NCBI GenBank assembly: GCA_030589225.1 | Contig: JAUUWD010000082.1 | Location: forward strand, 1-7,056 | DNA length: 7,056 nt | Direction: 5' to 3' | DNA from: Desulfobacteraceae bacterium | GTDB taxonomy: Bacteria; Desulfobacterota; DSM-4660; Desulfatiglandales; Desulfatiglandaceae | Part shown: one piece after another, positions 6,707 to 7,056 of the stretch | How the letters are laid out: every line of letters starts with the position of its first letter | How positions within the stretch are numbered: position 1 is the stretch's first letter | Made by a program: the position numbers and the translations under genes | The notes under the pieces: model-generated | Told to the model about the DNA's origin: nothing | Seen by the model: the letters and a program-made list of their open reading frames with translations, nothing else | Database searches by the model: none

Positions 6707-7056
6707 TTACTTCTTCTTTTCGTACGTTCCGGACATCCCTTGCAGGATCTTCTCCAGATGTTGCAGCTCCTTCCCGTATCCGGCCCAATCCCCCTGGCGT
6801 AAATATTCTTTGGCCCTATTATAGTGTTCCAAAGCCAACTTGCCGGATTCAGAAACACCGTAAGTTCCAGGCTTAAGAGCGGAAACCATCTCTCTGGCGG
6901 CTATTTCTCCCCCGAGAACAAGACGCAAGGCCCTGTCAAGGGTTTCCTCCATGAGGAGTCGATTGCCGTAAGCCACAATTACCCTCTTTAATTCCGGTAA
7001 GGCTGCGGTCCTTGATTTATCTGTCTGTGAAGGGCCTGGCGCCTGTGTCCTTTGAG
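6707..7056 (-). CDS. UPF0182-family membrane protein, C-terminal fragment
   Basis: The frame is open to the window edge, so only about 116 C-terminal residues are present. They include PELKRVIVAYGNRLLMEETL followed by DRAL, the hallmark near the end of UPF0182 (COG1615) proteins, then a KLALEHYNRAKEYLRQGDWAGYGKELQHLEKIL tail typical of the family's cytosolic C-terminus. A glutamine- and proline-containing linker (QRTQAPGPSQTDKS) precedes it. Full-length members are large proteins of roughly 900 residues with several N-terminal membrane helices; their role is unknown. A GTG at 6976 could be mistaken for a start, but coding clearly continues upstream through PELKRVI. The stop TAA is at 6709-6707. 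The gene is probably a separate unit from the DUF2065-secF cluster, as 285 bp of repeat-filled DNA follows. Confidence 0.9.
   Translation of the reverse strand, partial: QRTQAPGPSQTDKSRTAALPELKRVIVAYGNRLLMEETLDRALRLVLGGEIAAREMVSALKPGTYGVSESGKLALEHYNRAKEYLRQGDWAGYGKELQHLEKILQGMSGTYEKKK

Noticed and set aside
6619..6858. A 79-residue minus-strand frame overlapping the UPF0182 gene end
   Set aside because: The overlapping frame has the conserved UPF0182 tail; this one has no resemblance to a known protein and extends into repeat sequence.
6707..6976. A complete 89-residue gene starting at GTG 6976
   Set aside because: The frame stays open upstream to the window edge and encodes the conserved PELKRVI that precedes AYGNR in UPF0182 proteins, so this is the end of a larger gene.

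Overview
The window looks like a bacterial chromosome segment from a Gram-negative lineage, most likely Desulfobacterota (former Deltaproteobacteria). That placement is an inference from the gene order queA-tgt-yajC-secD-secF, the DUF2065 and UPF0182 neighbours, and the style of the intergenic repeats. All recognisable genes lie on the minus strand, so transcription runs from high to low coordinates.

In transcription order the genes are: the C-terminal end of a UPF0182-family membrane protein (7056-6707, cut by the window edge); a 145-bp mobile-looking repeat (6599-6455); a 61-residue DUF2065/YjeT-like membrane protein (6421-6236); queA (6180-5125); tgt (5102-3987); yajC (3891-3577); secD (3434-1833); and secF (1739-666). 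QueA and Tgt act in queuosine modification of tRNA: Tgt swaps anticodon guanine for preQ1 and QueA adds the epoxycyclopentane moiety from S-adenosylmethionine. YajC, SecD and SecF form the accessory complex that uses the proton motive force to help the SecYEG channel export proteins. The pairing of these two unrelated functions in one cluster is common in bacteria. The genes are intact and have the expected catalytic or structural motifs. The one clear protein oddity is SecF, which carries about 47 extra residues, probably two added membrane helices, between its usual second and third helices.

Positions 1-665 contain no convincing gene. They hold two inverted copies of the 145-bp repeat (18-162 and 333-477). 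The third copy lies at 6455-6599. All three are exactly 145 bp, differ from each other at only 5-7 positions, have 19-bp imperfect terminal inverted repeats starting TAGTG, and are nearly palindromic throughout. They encode nothing and look like a recently active miniature inverted-repeat transposable element (MITE).

The spacers also hold short degenerate pseudo-tandem motifs, different from spacer to spacer: CGAAAT-like (211-306, 521-594), CAATCG-like (624-660), ACTTTAGRC-like (secD-secF spacer) and TGAACC-like (6605-6647). The yajC-secD spacer holds nested inverted repeats that could fold into a multi-branched structure. The novelty of the window is in this noncoding DNA and in SecF; I saw no defence system, CRISPR array, tRNA or rRNA.
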